This document shows, in pieces, positions 43,282-52,777 of a DNA stretch of 64,000 nucleotides. The DNA is from Flavimobilis sp052324925. GTDB taxonomy: Bacteria; Actinomycetota; Actinomycetes; Actinomycetales; Cellulomonadaceae. Below the pieces are notes generated by a model. That model saw only the letters and a program-made list of their open reading frames with translations, ran no database searches and was not told where the DNA came from. The position numbers and the translations under genes are program-made. Position 1 is the first letter of the stretch; the number at the start of each line of letters is the position of its first letter. Location: assembly GCA_052324925.1 (NCBI GenBank), contig JBQPRE010000001.1; one strand, written 5' to 3'.

Positions 43282-45432
43282 ATGAGCTGGCTGAGCGTCG
43301 CCGTCCCCGCCGCGGTCCTCGCGGCGCTCATCGTCGTCCCGGGGTGGGTCCTGCTGCGCCTCGCGGGCGTGCGCGGGCTCCTCGCGCTCGGGGGCGCAGG
43401 CCCCGTCTCGGTCGCGCTCGTCGGCGTCACGGCGCTCGTCTCAGGAGAGCTCGGCGTTGCGTGGGGCTGGGGCCCGCTCGCCGCCGCCCTGGCCGTCTCG
43501 GCGCTCGCCGCATGGGGGCTCGGCCGGTGGGTCGCGCACGAACGTCGGGCGCGTGGCCTGCGGCCCGCGGGGCTCTGGGCGCGCCGGTTCGACCTCGGGG
43601 CTCGTCGGTGGTGGTGGGTCGCGGGTACGCTCGTTCTCGCGATCGTCCTGCTGTGCGTGCCGATGGCGCTCGGCATGGGACGTCCCGATGCCGTGCTGCA
43701 GCAGTGGGACGCCGTCTTCCACCTCAATGGCCTGCGTGCGGTCCACGAGACGGGGCTCGCCTCGAACCGGGGCGCCATGCGCCCTCTCTACGGGGCGATC
43801 GGCGACCAGGTGTACTACCCGGCCGTGTGGCACGCGATGGTGGCGCTCGCACCCGCCGGGGGGTCGGTGACGCTCGCTGCGAACGCGTCGACGTTCGTGC
43901 TCGGTGGGCTCGTGTGGCCGCTCGGTCTTGCTGCTCTCGTGCGCGTGCTCCTGTGGCGCTGGTGGACCGCGACCCCGCTCGCGCTGCTCCTCGTCGGCAC
44001 GTTCGGTGCCTTCCCGGCCGTCATCGCCTCGACGCTCGCGCAGTGGCCCTTCGCGACGGCCATCGCGCTCGTGCCCGGGACCGTCGCGCTCGCGGTCGCG
44101 AGCCGTGCACGGGTCGACGACGGGGTGCCCGCCACCGCGCCGGCGCGCCTTACGGCCTCGCTCCTCGTCCTCCTCACCGCCGTCGGTGGCGTTGCGCTCG
44201 CGCACGGCTCGGGCGTCTTCTCGCTCGCCCTGCTGCTTGGCCCGTTCGCGCTCGCGTCGCTCACGCACGCAGCCTCGCGACGTTGGGCCTCGGGGCAGCG
44301 CCGACGCGTCGTCGCGGGCGGTGTCGTGGGTGGGCTCGGTGTTCTTGCGGGACTCGTCGTCGTCCTCACCAACCCGACGATCCAGAACATGCTGTCCTAC
44401 CCGCGGGCAACCAAGGCGTTCTATCCCGCGACGATCGGGGGCGTGCTCATCGACCAGCCGCTCTCGGGGCCGTTCGGTGACCTCGTCGTCATGGGGGCGA
44501 CGCTCGCGGGTGTCGTCGTCGTCCTGCGCTCCCGCGTCGGCGTCGTGCCGTGGCTCCCTGTTCAGCCCGGGACGCCTGCGGAGCGTGTCGAGCGTGCCCG
44601 TGCCGACCTGCAGGGCATCACGTGGGTCGTCGCCGCGTGGGCGGTCGTCCTCGTGCTCACGGCGCTCGCCGCGGGCCCGTCGACGCCATTGCGCGTGTTC
44701 ACGGGACTCTGGTACTCCCAGGCGGCGCGGATCCAGGCGGTCGTCCCGGTCGTGGCTCTTCCGCTCGCGGCGCTGGGGTGCCTCGTCTTCGGCGGCGTCG
44801 TTGCCCGGTGGTGGGCGCGGCGCGTCGGTGAGCGCGGTGCTCTCGGCAGCACCGTGCGCGGCGACGTGGCGCTCGGCGGCGTCGCCCGGGTCGTGGGAGG
44901 CGCGTGTGCGTCGGGCACCCGCGTCGCTGCCCTCGGTGCGGTGGTCGCGCTCCTCACGACGCTTCCGTGGTCGGTTCCCGCGACCGCGCACCGCTTCGCG
45001 GAGGCCTACGAGCCGGGCGCGACGCGGTGGGGACACATGCTCTCGCCCGACGAGGTCGTGCTGCTGGGCCGGCTCGAGCGCGTGCTTCCGCCCGATGCTC
45101 TAGTCATCGGTGATCCTGCTAACGGAGCCGCGCTCGTGTGGGCTGTCGCGGACCGCCGCGTCTTCCTGCCGCAGCTGTCGGTCTCGAACCTCACCGAGGA
45201 CCAGCGGCTCCTGCGCGCGTCGTTGGCGGACCTCACGACGGATCCGGCGGTGTGCGACGCGGTGCGGCGGGCGGGGATCACGCACCTGTACCTCGACGCG
45301 GCGACCGCGGCGGACGGCGCGAAGGTCGATGCGGGCGCCCCGGGCTTGCACCGCGCGCCCGCCGAGGGTGTCGAGGTCGTCGACAGCCAGGGGACGGCGA
45401 CCGTCTACCGGCTCACTGCCTGCCAGGGGTGA
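43282..45432 (+). CDS. large polytopic membrane protein, DUF6541-like
   Basis: A 716-residue integral membrane protein with about 13 hydrophobic segments and a soluble C-terminal part (about 585-716). The layout, with an Asp-rich loop after the third or fourth segment (QQWDAVFHLNGLRAVHETG) and a short extracytoplasmic C domain, resembles GT-C-type polyprenyl-phosphate-sugar transferases. DUF6541 is my assignment from memory of this pattern. It follows wecC by 25 bases and probably acts in the same surface-glycan pathway on the outer face of the membrane. Function is inferred. Confidence 0.6.
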   Translation: MSWLSVAVPAAVLAALIVVPGWVLLRLAGVRGLLALGGAGPVSVALVGVTALVSGELGVAWGWGPLAAALAVSALAAWGLGRWVAHERRARGLRPAGLWARRFDLGARRWWWVAGTLVLAIVLLCVPMALGMGRPDAVLQQWDAVFHLNGLRAVHETGLASNRGAMRPLYGAIGDQVYYPAVWHAMVALAPAGGSVTLAANASTFVLGGLVWPLGLAALVRVLLWRWWTATPLALLLVGTFGAFPAVIASTLAQWPFATAIALVPGTVALAVASRARVDDGVPATAPARLTASLLVLLTAVGGVALAHGSGVFSLALLLGPFALASLTHAASRRWASGQRRRVVAGGVVGGLGVLAGLVVVLTNPTIQNMLSYPRATKAFYPATIGGVLIDQPLSGPFGDLVVMGATLAGVVVVLRSRVGVVPWLPVQPGTPAERVERARADLQGITWVVAAWAVVLVLTALAAGPSTPLRVFTGLWYSQAARIQAVVPVVALPLAALGCLVFGGVVARWWARRVGERGALGSTVRGDVALGGVARVVGGACASGTRVAALGAVVALLTTLPWSVPATAHRFAEAYEPGATRWGHMLSPDEVVLLGRLERVLPPDALVIGDPANGAALVWAVADRRVFLPQLSVSNLTEDQRLLRASLADLTTDPAVCDAVRRAGITHLYLDAATAADGAKVDAGAPGLHRAPAEGVEVVDSQGTATVYRLTACQG

Positions 45433-45465
45433 CGCTGCGCCGCGTCGGTTCGCGCGGCGCAGCGT
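45432..45465. terminator. bidirectional terminator between DUF6541 gene and TIGR03089 gene
   Basis: A perfect 13-bp stem (45432-45444 with 45453-45465) and an 8-base loop begin at the last base of the upstream stop codon, between convergent genes. Confidence 0.85.
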
Positions 45466-45473
45466 GCCGCGGG

Positions 45474-46283
45474 TCAGCGACCGATGCGCTCGATCTCGAC
45501 GAGGTGGGCGCGCGCCTCGCGTGTGGAGATGCGCTGCGTCTGCGTCGGGTCGAGGAGCACGACGGAGCCGCCCGTCGACCAGGCGTTGAGCGAGGACCGC
45601 AGCGTCTGCAGGAGCTTGCCGCGGCGGCCGAGGTGATCGGCGTGGTGGGTCGTGGGCTCGTCCGCGCACGTGACGCAGTCGGCGTCGGACGTCAGCAGGA
45701 TGCGGTCGCCCTGAGGGGCGACGCGCGCGGACTCGGCCCAGTCGACGAGGTCGTTGTACGAGACGGTCACGGCGCCGCGGAAGGCGCCGGTGATGATCGC
45801 GAGCGAGTCCGGGACGGGGTCGACGACGGGGCCGAGGACGTCGCCGTATGTCATGACGGCGCCTGCGGCGTCGATCGCGCCGGACGGCAGCTGGCCGTCG
45901 AAGGTGCGGGCGAGCGCGGGCAGCGCGACGGCGACGAGCGGGACGTCGTACGAGGCCCATGCGCCGGGACGGTGGGTGATCGCGACGTCGGCCGTGACCT
46001 CGTCGTCCTTGGGGGAGACGAGCGTGAGCGTCGCGCCGGTGCGCCACACCGCGAGGGCCCAGATGAGGGTGCGCCAGTGCGCGGGCAGGTCGAGGGCGAC
46101 GACGGTGCCGGGAGCTGCGTCGAGCTCTTCGACGAGGAGGTTCGAGGTCTTCGTCACCCAGTTCGTCAGGACGGCGCCCGAGAGCTCGACCCGCTCGTCG
46201 TCGGGTCCGTACCACGTGAGGCGGGGACGGCCGGGATCCTGGGAGAGGGTCGCGAGGATCGCCGCGACGGGGGAGGTCGACAT
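45474..46283 (-). CDS. TIGR03089 family protein (adenylating-enzyme-like N domain)
   Basis: A 269-residue protein resembling the N-terminal part of AMP-dependent synthetases (RLTWYGPDDERVELSGAVLTNWV... ALDLPAHWRTLIWALAVWRTGATLTL). It lacks the P-loop STGTTGxPK and the C-terminal domain needed for adenylation. This matches TIGR03089, an actinobacterial family of unknown function often found next to whiB and surface-glycan genes. The ATG at 46283 has TAGGCT six bases upstream. A catalytic role seems unlikely. Confidence 0.8.
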   Translation of the reverse strand: MSTSPVAAILATLSQDPGRPRLTWYGPDDERVELSGAVLTNWVTKTSNLLVEELDAAPGTVVALDLPAHWRTLIWALAVWRTGATLTLVSPKDDEVTADVAITHRPGAWASYDVPLVAVALPALARTFDGQLPSGAIDAAGAVMTYGDVLGPVVDPVPDSLAIITGAFRGAVTVSYNDLVDWAESARVAPQGDRILLTSDADCVTCADEPTTHHADHLGRRGKLLQTLRSSLNAWSTGGSVVLLDPTQTQRISTREARAHLVEIERIGR

Positions 46284-46289
46284 GTGACA

Positions 46290-46295
46290 AGCCTA
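46290..46295 (-). promoter_or_regulatory. -10 box of the TIGR03089 gene
   Basis: TAGGCT on the minus strand, six bases before the ATG at 46283. Confidence 0.5.
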
Positions 46296-46414
46296 CCTAG
46301 CCTTTGCCTCGGTCGAGGCGTCTCGTGACCTGCTGGCGACCTCGTGCGGCCTGGTCAGCGCGTCCGTGACACGTCCCTGGGACGTTCCTCACGGCGGGGC
46401 TATCACACCACGGC

Positions 46415-46443
46415 TTGACTTCCGAGGATGACACGCATGTAAT
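46415..46443 (+). promoter_or_regulatory. promoter of the whiB2-like gene
   Basis: TTGACT (46415-46420), 17-base spacer, TGTAAT (46438-46443). It is the clearest -35/-10 pair in the window. The leader is about 120 bases long and contains no other feature I recognise, in contrast to the leaderless genes nearby. Confidence 0.65.
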
Positions 46444-46569
46444 TTGGGTAACGGATCGACGGTCGAAGCCACACGTGGCGTCGGTCGGCGCAGGTGCAGG
46501 GCGACGGTGCCCCGGTCTTCACACCTGTGCAGCGATCGACTCAGCACGAAGCGACGAAGGGGGAGCACC

Positions 46570-46887
46570 ATGTGGAACCTGCTCGAGACGGACGGGCCAT
46601 TCCCGTCTGACGCGAGCCGTCCCGTGGGGGCGGAGATCCTCGCGCTCGGCATCGACACCGACGACACGGTCCTCGCGTGGCAGGACCGCGCGCTGTGCGC
46701 ACAGACCGACCCCGAGGCGTTCTTCCCCGAGAAGGGCGGCTCGACCCGCGAGGCCAAGCGCGTCTGCACAGGCTGCGAGGTCCGAGCCGAGTGCCTCGAG
46801 TACGCCCTCGCGAACGACGAGCGCTTCGGCATCTGGGGCGGCCTGTCCGAACGCGAGCGCCGCAAGCTCAAGCGAGCAGCCGTCTGA
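46570..46887 (+). CDS. WhiB-family iron-sulphur transcription factor, WhiB2/WhmD type
   Basis: A 105-residue regulator that binds a [4Fe-4S] cluster through C43, C66, C69 and C75 (pattern CTGCEVRAEC at the last three). WDRALCAQTDPEAFFPEKGG and the DNA-binding turn GIWGG (87-91) followed by a basic tail (SERERRKLKR) complete the family pattern. The sequence is closest to WhiB2/WhmD, which controls septation and division in Streptomyces and mycobacteria, from memory of those sequences. GGGGGAGC precedes the ATG. It heads the conserved set with the GT2/membrane protein and DUF5719 gene. Confidence 0.92.
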   Translation: MWNLLETDGPFPSDASRPVGAEILALGIDTDDTVLAWQDRALCAQTDPEAFFPEKGGSTREAKRVCTGCEVRAECLEYALANDERFGIWGGLSERERRKLKRAAV

Positions 46888-46942
46888 CACACCGCCGGTC
46901 CTCCGGGACCGTCCTGCGGCGACGCGGCATGATGGCGGCAGC

Positions 46943-49900
46943 ATGACGACTCCCGACGCAACCCCCAGGCGCCCCGCGCCCCCCGGCCGCACCCTTGGCT
47001 CCACCAGCCGGGGCCGCGCTGGCGTCGCGCGACCCCGCTCGTCCGGACCGCACGCACCGACCGTCGTCACCGCCGTCGTCGTCACGCGTGGCACAACCCC
47101 GTACCTCGAGTCGACGATCGCCGCAGTCCGCGCGCAGGAGCACCCGCCAGACCGCCTGCTCGTCGTCGACGTCGTGCGTGACGTCGCCAGTCGCGCGCGG
47201 CTCGCGCCCGCCGACGAGTCGGCCCCGCCGACCGTTCTCGTCCACGCCCCGCGCGCCACGAGCTTCGGCGCAGCTGTCCACGCCGGTCTCGCCCACCTGC
47301 GTGACCTCGGCGACGCACCCGCGGCCGACCCCATGAACTGGCTGTGGCTGCTCCACGACGACGCGACGCCCGAACCTGCGGCGCTCGGTGCGCTGCTGCG
47401 CGCCGTCGAGCACACGCCGTCGGTCGTGCTCGCGGGTGCGAAGCAGGTCGAGCCGGGTGACCGTCGCCGGCTCGTCGAGGTGGGACTCACGTCGTCCCCG
47501 GCGGGCCGCCGCATGACGACGGTCGAGCCGGGCGAGATCGACCAGGGCCAGCACGACGGAACCGTTGACGTCTTCGGCGTGGGCCTCGCGGGTGCGCTCG
47601 CTCGCCTCGACGCGTGGACCGCGCTCGGCGGGCCCGATCCGGAGTACTGCAACGTCGGTGACGGGCTCGAGTACTCGCGCCGTGCACGCCTCGCGGGACA
47701 CCGCGTCATCGTCGTCCCGGGGGCGGTCGTCGCGCACGCTCGCGCGACGCACCGCGACCTGCGCCGCCGCGAAATCGACCCCGACCACCTGCCCGACGAG
47801 GAGCGTTCGTTCGCGCTGCGGCGGCGCGCCGAGCTGTGGTTCCGCCTCACGGGAGCCCCTCCGGGGCTCGTGTGGCTCAATCTCGTCGTCATCGTCGTCC
47901 TGGCCGTTCCACGTGCGCTCTGGCAGCTCGGAGCGAAGCGTGCGCGCCGTGCGCGCGGCGAGATCACGGCTGCGGCATGGGCGGTGCTGCGGCCTCGCGC
48001 GCTGTGGCGTTCGCGCAGGCGGCTGCGCCGCGCGCGGGCCCTGCCGCTCTCGGCGCTCGCTCCTTTGCGGGCCTCGTGGCGTGACGTTCTCGTCGCGCGT
48101 CGTGACCGTCGCCTGGCGCGTGGTGAGCAGCGCAAGGCGCGGGCGCGCAGCGATGCGTTCGCGCTCGCGGAGCGTCGGGCCGACGTGCGACGTCGCCTGG
48201 TCGGCGTCGTCAGCACCGTCATCGGCCTCGCGGCGCTCACCCTGTGGTGGCTGGGCCCGGCGCTCACGGCTGTGGGCTCGGGTGCGCGGCTCGTCTCGCC
48301 GTCCCTGCCTGCGGCCGGTGGTTCGCTCGGGTCGGTGTGGGCGGAGGTCGCTGACGGCTGGGTGCGCGCGGGGGTCGGGGATGCGGTGCCCGCGGATCCG
48401 TTGCTCACGGCACTGGTGCCGTTCGTCGCTCTCGTGACCCCGTTCGGCGGTGACCTGCAGGCCGTCGTCGACGCGGCGATCCTCGGGTCGATCCTCATCG
48501 CCGGGGTCGGCGCGTGGTTCGCCGCGGGGACCGCGACGAAGTCGCTCCTGCTCCGCTCGGCGGCCGCGGTCGCGTGGGTGGCGACGCCCGTGTTCGCTGC
48601 GGGGCTCGGCGCTGGGCACCTGGGCGACCTGCTCGCGCACGTCGCGCTCCCGTGGGCTGCCTGGGGGGCGCTCAAGGCGGTGGGGCTCGGAGCGCGACCT
48701 CCCGTCGAACGCGCCGTCGTCGCGGCCGCGCGTCGCGCCGAGGCGCGGCGGCTCGAACGCGAGGCTGAGGCGTCGGGCGCCGGTGAGGAGTCCGCAGACG
48801 TGGCTGCTGGGCATGCCGCGTCACCCGTTCCTCAGACCTCGGCGCACGAGTCGGCGGCTCGCACACCTGTCGGTCACGCGTCCGTTCCTGCCGCGGCGTT
48901 CGGCGGGCTCGCGCTCGCCCTCGCGGTCGCGGGCGCCCCTGTTCTTCTCGTGCCCTCTCTCCTCGCGCTCGTCATCGTCGCGTGGGGACGGGGCCGGCCA
49001 CGGCCGCGCGGCGCGCGCCGCCACCTCGTGCTTGTCGCGGTTCCGCCCATGCTCGTCATGGTGCCGCTCGTCGTCGAGGTGCTGCGACGGGGCCTGGCTG
49101 CGTGGCCGCTGCTCCTCGCGTCACCTGGGCGTCCGGTCCCCGGCGAGGCTCCCGCTGGGTGGCGTGTGCTGCTCGGCGAGCCCGTGGTCCTTCCCGCGTG
49201 GTCGCTTCCCGGGTTCGTCCCGGACGTGGTCGGTGAGGTCGCGCCCCTCGCGCTCGGGGGCCTCGTCGTCGTGTGCGCGCTGGTCGCGCTCGTGCGCCGG
49301 GAGCGCTCGGGTGCGGTCCGCGCCGCGTGGCTCGTCGCGACCGTCGCGCTCGGTGCGGGTGCGGCGGCGGCGACGGTCGTCGTGGGCGAGTCTGACCTCG
49401 GCACGGTGCGTGCCTCGGCCGCCGGGGCGGTGTCGCTCCTCGTTCTTGCGCTCGTGGGCGCGGGGCTCGTCGGGCTCGACCGCGTGACCGACCGCGTTGC
49501 GTCGCACGCGTTCGGGTGGCGTCAGGTGGCGCTCGTCGTCTTTGTCATCGTCGGGCTCGTGGCCTCAGGTCTTGCGCTTGCGCGCGGCGCCGCGCTCCTC
49601 GACGTGCGCGGCACTTCGGGCCTGCGGGTGCTCGAGGGGGACGTCGTGCCGGCCGTGGGCCGTCAGATGCAGGAGCCGCCGCGCGCCGCGCGCGTCCTCA
49701 TGCTCGACGCGGGTGCGACGACGACGTACCAGCTTGTGCGCAGCGACGGTCCTCAGCTCGCTGACGCGTCCGTCGTCCTTGCCCACCGGGCCCTCGGGCC
49801 TGAGGTGGGCGACGCACCGTCCGCCGCGCTTGCGGGCACGGTCGCACGGCTCGTCGGCGGTGTCGACGAGGGTGGGACGACGCTCGTCGACCTGGGTGTG

Positions 49901-50461
49901 GGCGCGGTTCTCGTCACGCCCGGCGACGACGAGGCCCGGGGCGCGCTCGTCGCGCGTCTCGACGCGCACGGTGCTCTCGAGCGCGTCGCGGACGGCGCGA
50001 GCGGAACGGTGTGGCGTGTCGCGATCGACGTCGGTGAGGTTGCGGGTGCGTCGACCGTGACGGGCTGGGCGCGTCTGCTCGACGGGTCCGGGGCGGGCGT
50101 CGTCGTGCCGTCCGACGGCCGTGGGGTTGACGTGCGTCTCGACACGCTCGACGCGAGCGACGTCGGTCTGACGTCCGGCGCCGGCTGGGACGTGCAGCCG
50201 GGAACGCGCACCCTCGTCCTTGCTGAGCGGGCCGACGCCGGCTGGCGGGCGACGCTCGGTGGCACGGCGCTCGCACCCGCGACGCGCGTGCCGCCAGGCG
50301 CGTGGCAGCAGACGTTCGTCGTGCCTGACGGTGCGGCAGGGCAGCTCGTCGTGTGGTTCGAGTCGTCCGGTGGCATGTGGTGGCGGGTCGTCCTCGTCGC
50401 GGCAGCGGTGATCTACGGGCTCCTCGTGGTGCCGGTCCGACGCAGGGTGGTGGAGCGATGA
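46943..50461 (+). CDS. membrane-bound GT2 glycosyltransferase with multi-spanning C-terminal domain
   Basis: A 1172-residue protein. Residues about 38-310 form a GT-A domain: TVVTAVVVTRGTTPYLESTIAAVRAQ, LWLLHDDATPEPAAL (metal-binding DDA motif) and YCNVGDGLEYSRRARLAGH. One hydrophobic segment follows near 315-335, a basic loop (335-410), then about a dozen segments from 420 to 900, and a soluble C-terminal part up to a last membrane segment near 1145-1165. The order whiB2-GT2-DUF5719 is conserved in actinobacteria. It probably builds an exported or lipid-linked glycan; substrate unknown. The ATG at 46943 fits the length of relatives; upstream in-frame sequence overlaps whiB. Confidence 0.82.
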   Translation: MTTPDATPRRPAPPGRTLGSTSRGRAGVARPRSSGPHAPTVVTAVVVTRGTTPYLESTIAAVRAQEHPPDRLLVVDVVRDVASRARLAPADESAPPTVLVHAPRATSFGAAVHAGLAHLRDLGDAPAADPMNWLWLLHDDATPEPAALGALLRAVEHTPSVVLAGAKQVEPGDRRRLVEVGLTSSPAGRRMTTVEPGEIDQGQHDGTVDVFGVGLAGALARLDAWTALGGPDPEYCNVGDGLEYSRRARLAGHRVIVVPGAVVAHARATHRDLRRREIDPDHLPDEERSFALRRRAELWFRLTGAPPGLVWLNLVVIVVLAVPRALWQLGAKRARRARGEITAAAWAVLRPRALWRSRRRLRRARALPLSALAPLRASWRDVLVARRDRRLARGEQRKARARSDAFALAERRADVRRRLVGVVSTVIGLAALTLWWLGPALTAVGSGARLVSPSLPAAGGSLGSVWAEVADGWVRAGVGDAVPADPLLTALVPFVALVTPFGGDLQAVVDAAILGSILIAGVGAWFAAGTATKSLLLRSAAAVAWVATPVFAAGLGAGHLGDLLAHVALPWAAWGALKAVGLGARPPVERAVVAAARRAEARRLEREAEASGAGEESADVAAGHAASPVPQTSAHESAARTPVGHASVPAAAFGGLALALAVAGAPVLLVPSLLALVIVAWGRGRPRPRGARRHLVLVAVPPMLVMVPLVVEVLRRGLAAWPLLLASPGRPVPGEAPAGWRVLLGEPVVLPAWSLPGFVPDVVGEVAPLALGGLVVVCALVALVRRERSGAVRAAWLVATVALGAGAAAATVVVGESDLGTVRASAAGAVSLLVLALVGAGLVGLDRVTDRVASHAFGWRQVALVVFVIVGLVASGLALARGAALLDVRGTSGLRVLEGDVVPAVGRQMQEPPRAARVLMLDAGATTTYQLVRSDGPQLADASVVLAHRALGPEVGDAPSAALAGTVARLVGGVDEGGTTLVDLGVGAVLVTPGDDEARGALVARLDAHGALERVADGASGTVWRVAIDVGEVAGASTVTGWARLLDGSGAGVVVPSDGRGVDVRLDTLDASDVGLTSGAGWDVQPGTRTLVLAERADAGWRATLGGTALAPATRVPPGAWQQTFVVPDGAAGQLVVWFESSGGMWWRVVLVAAAVIYGLLVVPVRRRVVER

Positions 50462-52182
50462 GTTCCGACGAGAACGACATGACCGCGCCCGACCCGGCCC
50501 CCGAGCCCCGGCCTCGTCAGCGTGGCGCTGCCGTCGTGCGTGCGCTCACGGGTCTCGTCGTCGTGGGCCTTGCGGGGGCGACCGCGTGGGCGGTCGACCT
50601 CCTTCCGACCGAGCCGCTCAGCGGGCCCGCCGCGCAGGGGCAGTCGGTCGTGCCGTCGTCGGCCGCGCTCGTGTGTGCGGGCCCCGTGCAGCTGGCGGAC
50701 GCCACGGCCTCCGCTGACCCCGCCTTCGACCCGACCCCGGTCGGGACCGCGACGCGCCTCGGCGCGGTCGTGCTGGCGCCGGCGACCGCCGGGACCGCGC
50801 CCGTGCGCGGCATCGACGGTGGCACGGTCGACCCCGTGACGATGGTGGCGGGAGCGTCCGCGTTCGTCGCACGCGGCCCGGTGGCGGGTGCGACGACGGT
50901 CACCGTCGCGCCGGCGCCGGATGGCTCCGCTCCCTTCGGTGCCGCCGTCGTCTCGGCGACGACGGCGGGTGACCTGCGGGGTCTTGCGGGCGCGTCGTGC
51001 GTCACCCCGTCGGCCGAGCAGTGGCTGCTCGGCGGGACGACGACGCGCGGTGCGAGCACGCGTCTCGTCGTGCAGAACTCCTCGCGGACCCCCGCGGTCG
51101 TGGACGTCGAGCTGTGGGGACCCGGCGGACGTATCGATCCGAGCGGCCCGACGACGATGACGGTCCCCGCGGGCGGGCAGGCCGCGCGGCTGCTTGAGAG
51201 CCTCGCGCCCGAGCAACGTCTCCTCGGTGTGCGCGTCGTCGCGCGGGGCGCGCTCGTCTCCTCCTACCTGCAGGTCAACGCGCTCGACGGGCTGCGGCCC
51301 GCGGGTGTCGACCTGGCGTCAGCGAGCACCCCGGCTGTGCGTCAGGTGATCTCGGGCGTGACGACGGGTCCGGCTGGGCCCGCGCGGCTCGACGTGCTGG
51401 TGCCGCGCGCGGCGCAACCTGCGTCGTCCGCCGCGGACGACGCTGCGGACGACGGCCTGGCTCTGCCCGACGCGACCGGAGGTGAGGACGTGGTCGCCGC
51501 GCCGGTCAGCGTCTCGGTCGCGATCCTCGGGCCGCAGGGCCGGGTGCTCGTACCGGGCGCTGAGTCGCTCGACGTCACTCCGGGCGAGCTCGCCTCGCTC
51601 GACCTCGGTGCGCTCGAGGCGGGCCGCTACACGGTCGTGCTCGATGCGGCCGTCCCGCTCGTCGCGTCCGCGACGGTCGTGCGCGCCGGGACCGACGGCG
51701 AGGACGTCGCACTCCTGGCGAGCCGTGGCGCGTCCCACCCGGGAACGAGCCTCGTCGCGGTGCCCGCGGGCACGCGCGGCACACTCACCGTCGCCGCGGT
51801 TCCTGCCGCTGTCGACGAGGTCCCTGGAGCAGCGCTCGGCACGGGCGGACCGGTCGACGCTGATGGTGCTCCGGTCGCGCTTGCGACGCGTGCAGCCGAG
51901 CTCCTCCTGCTGTCACCGGACGGCCGGACTCTCGCGACCGAGAGACTCGCCGTGCCCGTCGGCGGGACGCTCGTCCTCCCGCTCGACGCGCGTGCCCAGG
52001 GCGCCGAGGTCGCGGCTGTCGTCGTGCGGACGACGGGCGAGGGCCCGGGGCTCGCGTGGTCGCTCGAGGCGAGCGCCGACGCGCTCGACGGGACCCGCGA
52101 CGGGCTCCTCACCGTGCTGGCGCCCGCGGCGGTCGAGGACACCGCGCTCGAGGTCGTCGTGCGCCCCGCCCACGGCTTCTAG
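50458..52182 (+). CDS. DUF5719 exported/membrane-anchored protein
   Basis: A 574-residue protein with a cytoplasmic Pro/Asp-rich start, one membrane segment (about 27-48: VVRALTGLVVVGLAGATAWAV) and a large extracytoplasmic part rich in beta-sheet-like Val/Ala/Gly segments. VVQNSSRTPAVVDVELWGPGGRI and the following TMTVPAGGQAARLL are typical of DUF5719. Function unknown. The ATG overlaps the stop of the GT2 gene as ATGA, so the two are translationally coupled and probably act together at the membrane. Confidence 0.8.
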   Translation: MSSDENDMTAPDPAPEPRPRQRGAAVVRALTGLVVVGLAGATAWAVDLLPTEPLSGPAAQGQSVVPSSAALVCAGPVQLADATASADPAFDPTPVGTATRLGAVVLAPATAGTAPVRGIDGGTVDPVTMVAGASAFVARGPVAGATTVTVAPAPDGSAPFGAAVVSATTAGDLRGLAGASCVTPSAEQWLLGGTTTRGASTRLVVQNSSRTPAVVDVELWGPGGRIDPSGPTTMTVPAGGQAARLLESLAPEQRLLGVRVVARGALVSSYLQVNALDGLRPAGVDLASASTPAVRQVISGVTTGPAGPARLDVLVPRAAQPASSAADDAADDGLALPDATGGEDVVAAPVSVSVAILGPQGRVLVPGAESLDVTPGELASLDLGALEAGRYTVVLDAAVPLVASATVVRAGTDGEDVALLASRGASHPGTSLVAVPAGTRGTLTVAAVPAAVDEVPGAALGTGGPVDADGAPVALATRAAELLLLSPDGRTLATERLAVPVGGTLVLPLDARAQGAEVAAVVVRTTGEGPGLAWSLEASADALDGTRDGLLTVLAPAAVEDTALEVVVRPAHGF

Positions 52183-52237
52183 CCGTCGCGCGTCCTCGCG
52201 TTCCGGCGCGGCTGCAGCGTGCGGGTGGGGTGGGGTT

Positions 52238-52690
52238 TCAGAGGTCGCCGACGTACCCCGGGTCGATGTCCTCCGGGCTGCGCCCCAGCATGTGCGCGAC
52301 CTGCTCGACGACGACGGTGCGGACGAGCTCGGCGAGGTCGTCGCGGCTCGTGGCTCGCTCCTCGATGGGCCGGCGGTAGACGACGATGCGCGCGGCGAGC
52401 CCGCTGTCGGCGGGGAAGTAGCGTCCCATGGGCACGCCCCGGCGGTGCTCCCAGGGTGCTGGGTCCGACGGCGGGACGTCCTCGACCGCGAACTCGGTCC
52501 CGGCGAGCTGCCGTGCCCACGCTCGTTCGATGCGGGCGACGGTTGCGACGACCTGGTCGTCGAAGCGTTCGGCCCGGGTACGGGCGGCGGGCAGGCTCGC
52601 GGGCATGAGGGGTCCGCGCAGGCCACGGCCGCGTCGGTCGCGGCGCCGCACGGCTGCGGCGGCGTGGGGGGTGACACGGTCGGGAAGCAC
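52238..52690 (-). CDS. metallopeptidase-family (DUF1025, zincin-like) protein with degenerate active site
   Basis: A 150-residue protein of the small zincin-like family. In active members a VVxHEIAH helix carries the HExxH zinc motif. Here the corresponding helix reads VVVEQVAHMLG, so the motif is E129-Q130-V-A-H133: the first His and the catalytic Glu are replaced. SPEDIDPGY downstream is conserved. The protein is therefore probably not a zinc peptidase. The GTG at 52690 has TAGGCT six bases upstream. An Arg-rich N-terminal region (15-45) precedes the domain; an internal Met at 29 is an alternative start. Divergent from DUF3499. Confidence 0.8.
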   Translation of the reverse strand: MLPDRVTPHAAAAVRRRDRRGRGLRGPLMPASLPAARTRAERFDDQVVATVARIERAWARQLAGTEFAVEDVPPSDPAPWEHRRGVPMGRYFPADSGLAARIVVYRRPIEERATSRDDLAELVRTVVVEQVAHMLGRSPEDIDPGYVGDL

Positions 52691-52696
52691 GGTCCC

Positions 52697-52702
52697 AGCC
52701 TA
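52697..52702 (-). promoter_or_regulatory. -10 box of the DUF1025-family gene
   Basis: TAGGCT on the minus strand, six bases before the GTG at 52690. Confidence 0.5.
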
Positions 52703-52763
52703 GGCCGTGCGACGGGTTGTCACCGGTCCGGCGTGGGATTGGGGTCCGGACGCTCGGGCGGCA

Positions 52764-52769
52764 TACCAT
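52764..52769 (+). promoter_or_regulatory. -10 box of the DUF3499 gene
   Basis: TACCAT, eight bases before the GTG at 52778, in an 87-base divergent gap. Confidence 0.45.
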
Positions 52770-52777
52770 CGGGCATT

